Origin: Pseudomonadota bacterium
GTDB lineage: Bacteria; Bdellovibrionota_C; UBA2361; OMIW01
Assembly (NCBI GenBank): GCA_900299205.1
Contig: OMIW01000087.1
Location: 1 to 17,442 of the forward strand
Direction: 5' to 3'
DNA: 17,442 bases
In this document: piece by piece, positions 16,141-17,442 of the stretch
Position numbering within the stretch: position 1 is the stretch's first letter
How the letters are laid out: the number at the start of each line of letters is the position of its first letter
Translations under genes and position numbers: made by a program
The notes under the pieces: model-generated
Told to the model about the DNA's origin: nothing
Seen by the model: only the letters and a program-made list of their open reading frames with translations
The model's database searches: none

Positions 16141-16522
16141 AAGGAGTCCGGCTTGTTGTGTACCACACGACAAGCACCGTTTTTGAAACTGGGTTCATCT
16201 GAATCAGAGGAGTGGTGACCGTGTTATAGCTGGTCAGGCAAAGTTTTTTTATTATTATCCCGGACCCACTGAAAGAGCAGTAATGGCCTTTCTCGAAATT
16301 ATTTATCACGGATTTTTTGGTCCTCAAGGTTCAAGGCTTAAAATGTATATTTAAAGACCCCGATTGGGCGCTCTTACTAAGATATTGCTACTGTTGCTCG
16401 GAGTAACACCAACATAAGGCTGGGTAGCATTCGAGATCATAGGTACTCGTGCGGATGAGAAAAAAGGTTTCAAATCGTAACATTAAATTGGGACGCAACC
16501 TATCAAATAAGAATTGAAAAGA

Positions 16523-17442
16523 ATGATTGGGGGAATATTGGAAGTAAGGCGTAGTCTTGAAAATATCGAGAGAAGAATAGGTTCTATATCTATTTCAATA
16601 ATTCTATTTTTTGTTTTCTTCTTCGTCGTAGACTTTGGTATCGGCCTTTTTCTGGAAAGTAACAAAAAGAAAGAGAATAACTTCCGCATGAGAGCCTACA
16701 TGCAACCTCTTCCTTTTGTAGGATTTGGTGGAACCCGTGAGCCCGCACTTCAGAAAAGATATGGATTAAATCGACTCGGCTATCGTGGGCCCATTCCCCG
16801 GGTACCCAAACCAACATCTGAGTTCCGAGTCGTCGTAATAGGAGGATCCACCGTGATAATGGGGGATCCTAGCATATCGGAGCTGATACAGAGTTATTTC
16901 GAAGAATCGGATTTTCCCCGAGTGAGGACCTACAACTTTGGGGTTGCAGCATCAACTCTTCGGATGGATATCGCACGACTTGTCTTCGAGGTTGGAGAAT
17001 ACCAGCCAGATTTGATCATCTTTTATGGGGGCGGAAATGATATTGGAATGCCATATCAGGGAGACCCAAGACCGGGGTATCCCCCAAACTTTATGGCCTA
17101 TGAGAACAATCCGCTCCTACTCGCAGGAACGGACGATCAGTCCCTCGGCACCCTCTTAAAGCTTGGATTGTTCCACAGTAAGATAATCAGCGAACTGGCG
17201 GGGGATAGGCTTCGGGCATCTTTAGTCCCGCTTCAGCAGATTCGAGACCATGTGGGGTGGAATAAAAATAACTGGAGTAAGAATGTCGCAGAAACATATT
17301 TGCGTGATGTAGCCAAGGCAAATGATATATCTTCGGTGTTCGGTGCCAAGGCCGTTTTTATTTTTCAACCTATTCTCGCATTTAAGAGGCAAAAGGGTAA
17401 GCGAGAAGAGAACCTTATTGACCCATCGTTTGGTGAGCACTC
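16523..17442 (+). CDS. Membrane-anchored SGNH/GDSL hydrolase, 3' end missing
   Basis: The frame runs open from ATG 16523 to the right edge (306 codons seen). After about 18 residues there is one hydrophobic segment (about 20-46, ISIIILFF-like, rich in Ile/Phe/Val) that would act as a signal anchor. The SGNH blocks follow in order: VVVIGGSTV with the likely nucleophile Ser109 (codon 16847-16849), YNFGVAAST as block II with its glycine, and LIIFYGGGNDIG as block III with Asn172 (17036-17038). A DPRPGYP...NPLLL stretch follows, which I associate with a family of exported SGNH proteins often found near polysaccharide genes. The catalytic Asp/His block V lies beyond the window. The likely role is an esterase or O-acyl-group enzyme outside the inner membrane; the substrate is unknown. 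No clear SD precedes the ATG; TTG 16514 is possible. Confidence 0.8.
   Translation, partial: MIGGILEVRRSLENIERRIGSISISIILFFVFFFVVDFGIGLFLESNKKKENNFRMRAYMQPLPFVGFGGTREPALQKRYGLNRLGYRGPIPRVPKPTSEFRVVVIGGSTVIMGDPSISELIQSYFEESDFPRVRTYNFGVAASTLRMDIARLVFEVGEYQPDLIIFYGGGNDIGMPYQGDPRPGYPPNFMAYENNPLLLAGTDDQSLGTLLKLGLFHSKIISELAGDRLRASLVPLQQIRDHVGWNKNNWSKNVAETYLRDVAKANDISSVFGAKAVFIFQPILAFKRQKGKREENLIDPSFGEH

Larger units (their letters stand above)
15920..16522. other. 600-bp gene-poor region
   Basis: I see no convincing protein or tRNA gene on either strand. A short perfect stem GAGGGGC-(7 nt)-GCCCCTC lies at 15958-15978, just after the SPFH gene, without a T-run. The large hairpin at 16092-16140 is listed separately. 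A weak stem TGACC/GGTCA near 16216-16236 is followed 8 nt later by a run of T residues (about 16244-16250). The right half is AT-rich and may contain the promoter of the SGNH gene, but no clear hexamer pair stands out. Confidence 0.5.

Noticed and set aside
15926-16186. 86-codon plus-strand ORF after the SPFH gene
   Set aside because: The start is a weak TTG, the product is Pro/Arg/Cys-rich without domains, and its 3' part is formed by the arms of the large hairpin. A 28-codon ATG frame overlapping the SPFH stop (15916-16002) is likewise too short and lacks a good RBS.
16079-16327. 82-codon minus-strand ORF in the gap
   Set aside because: It crosses the hairpin, shows no RBS or domain, and its composition is not coding-like.
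1-17442. CRISPR array, insertion sequence or prophage
   Set aside because: No regularly spaced direct repeats, no transposase or integrase motifs, and no long terminal inverted repeats were seen.

Overview
The window reads as chromosomal DNA of a Gram-negative bacterium. Every gene I can support lies on the + strand. Composition by eye is moderate, about half G+C, and looks more AT-rich after about 16.2 kb. There is no rRNA, tRNA, ribosomal-protein gene, integrase or transposase to place it taxonomically. A eukaryotic-type Ser/Thr kinase, a periplasmic alpha-2-macroglobulin (A2M) operon and a long SPFH protein together would suit a 'delta'-like or other environmental proteobacterial-type lineage. 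That placement is inference with low confidence.

Layout: (1) 3-1493 is the 3' part of a coiled-coil, MscS-like mechanosensitive channel protein, open at the left edge. (2) 1494-1704 is an intergenic region with several dyads, including a perfect 11-bp AT-rich inverted repeat, and a 12-codon leader-like ORF with a strong ribosome binding site (RBS). (3) 1705-2841 is a tail-anchored Ser/Thr protein kinase. (4) 3090-13393 is a tightly packed operon of four large, apparently exported or membrane-anchored proteins matching the enterobacterial yfaSQTAP / Pseudomonas magA-F type A2M operon: a DUF2135-DUF1175 fusion (YfaP+YfaT), a DUF2138-like protein (YfaA), a YfaS-type A2M with an intact CTEQ thioester motif, and a DUF2300/YfaQ-like protein. 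(5) A possible 50-codon ORF lies just downstream, then a Rho-independent terminator at 13679-13722. (6) 13874-15919 is a long SPFH/Band-7 (flotillin-like) protein. (7) 15920-16522 is a 600-bp gene-poor gap holding a near-perfect 49-nt hairpin. (8) 16523 to the right edge is the 5' part of a membrane-anchored SGNH/GDSL hydrolase.

How the genes may work together: in E. coli and Pseudomonas, A2M homologues are large periplasmic protease traps, and the Pseudomonas MagD protein sits in an inner-membrane complex with products of its own operon. Here the partners carry motifs of cell-wall enzymes. The DUF2135-DUF1175 fusion has an NlpC/P60-like Cys/His arrangement. The YfaQ-like protein combines an HExxH site, a penicillin-binding-protein-like SxxK...KTGT pair and a SpoIID-like C-terminal segment. 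The simplest reading is an envelope-defence module that traps intruding proteases and senses or edits peptidoglycan. The kinase upstream and the SPFH scaffold downstream are plausible but unproven companions. The most novel-looking items are the YfaQ-like multi-motif protein, the thioester in a YfaS-context A2M, the DUF2135-DUF1175 fusion, the repeated beta modules of the SPFH protein, and the 16.1-kb hairpin.
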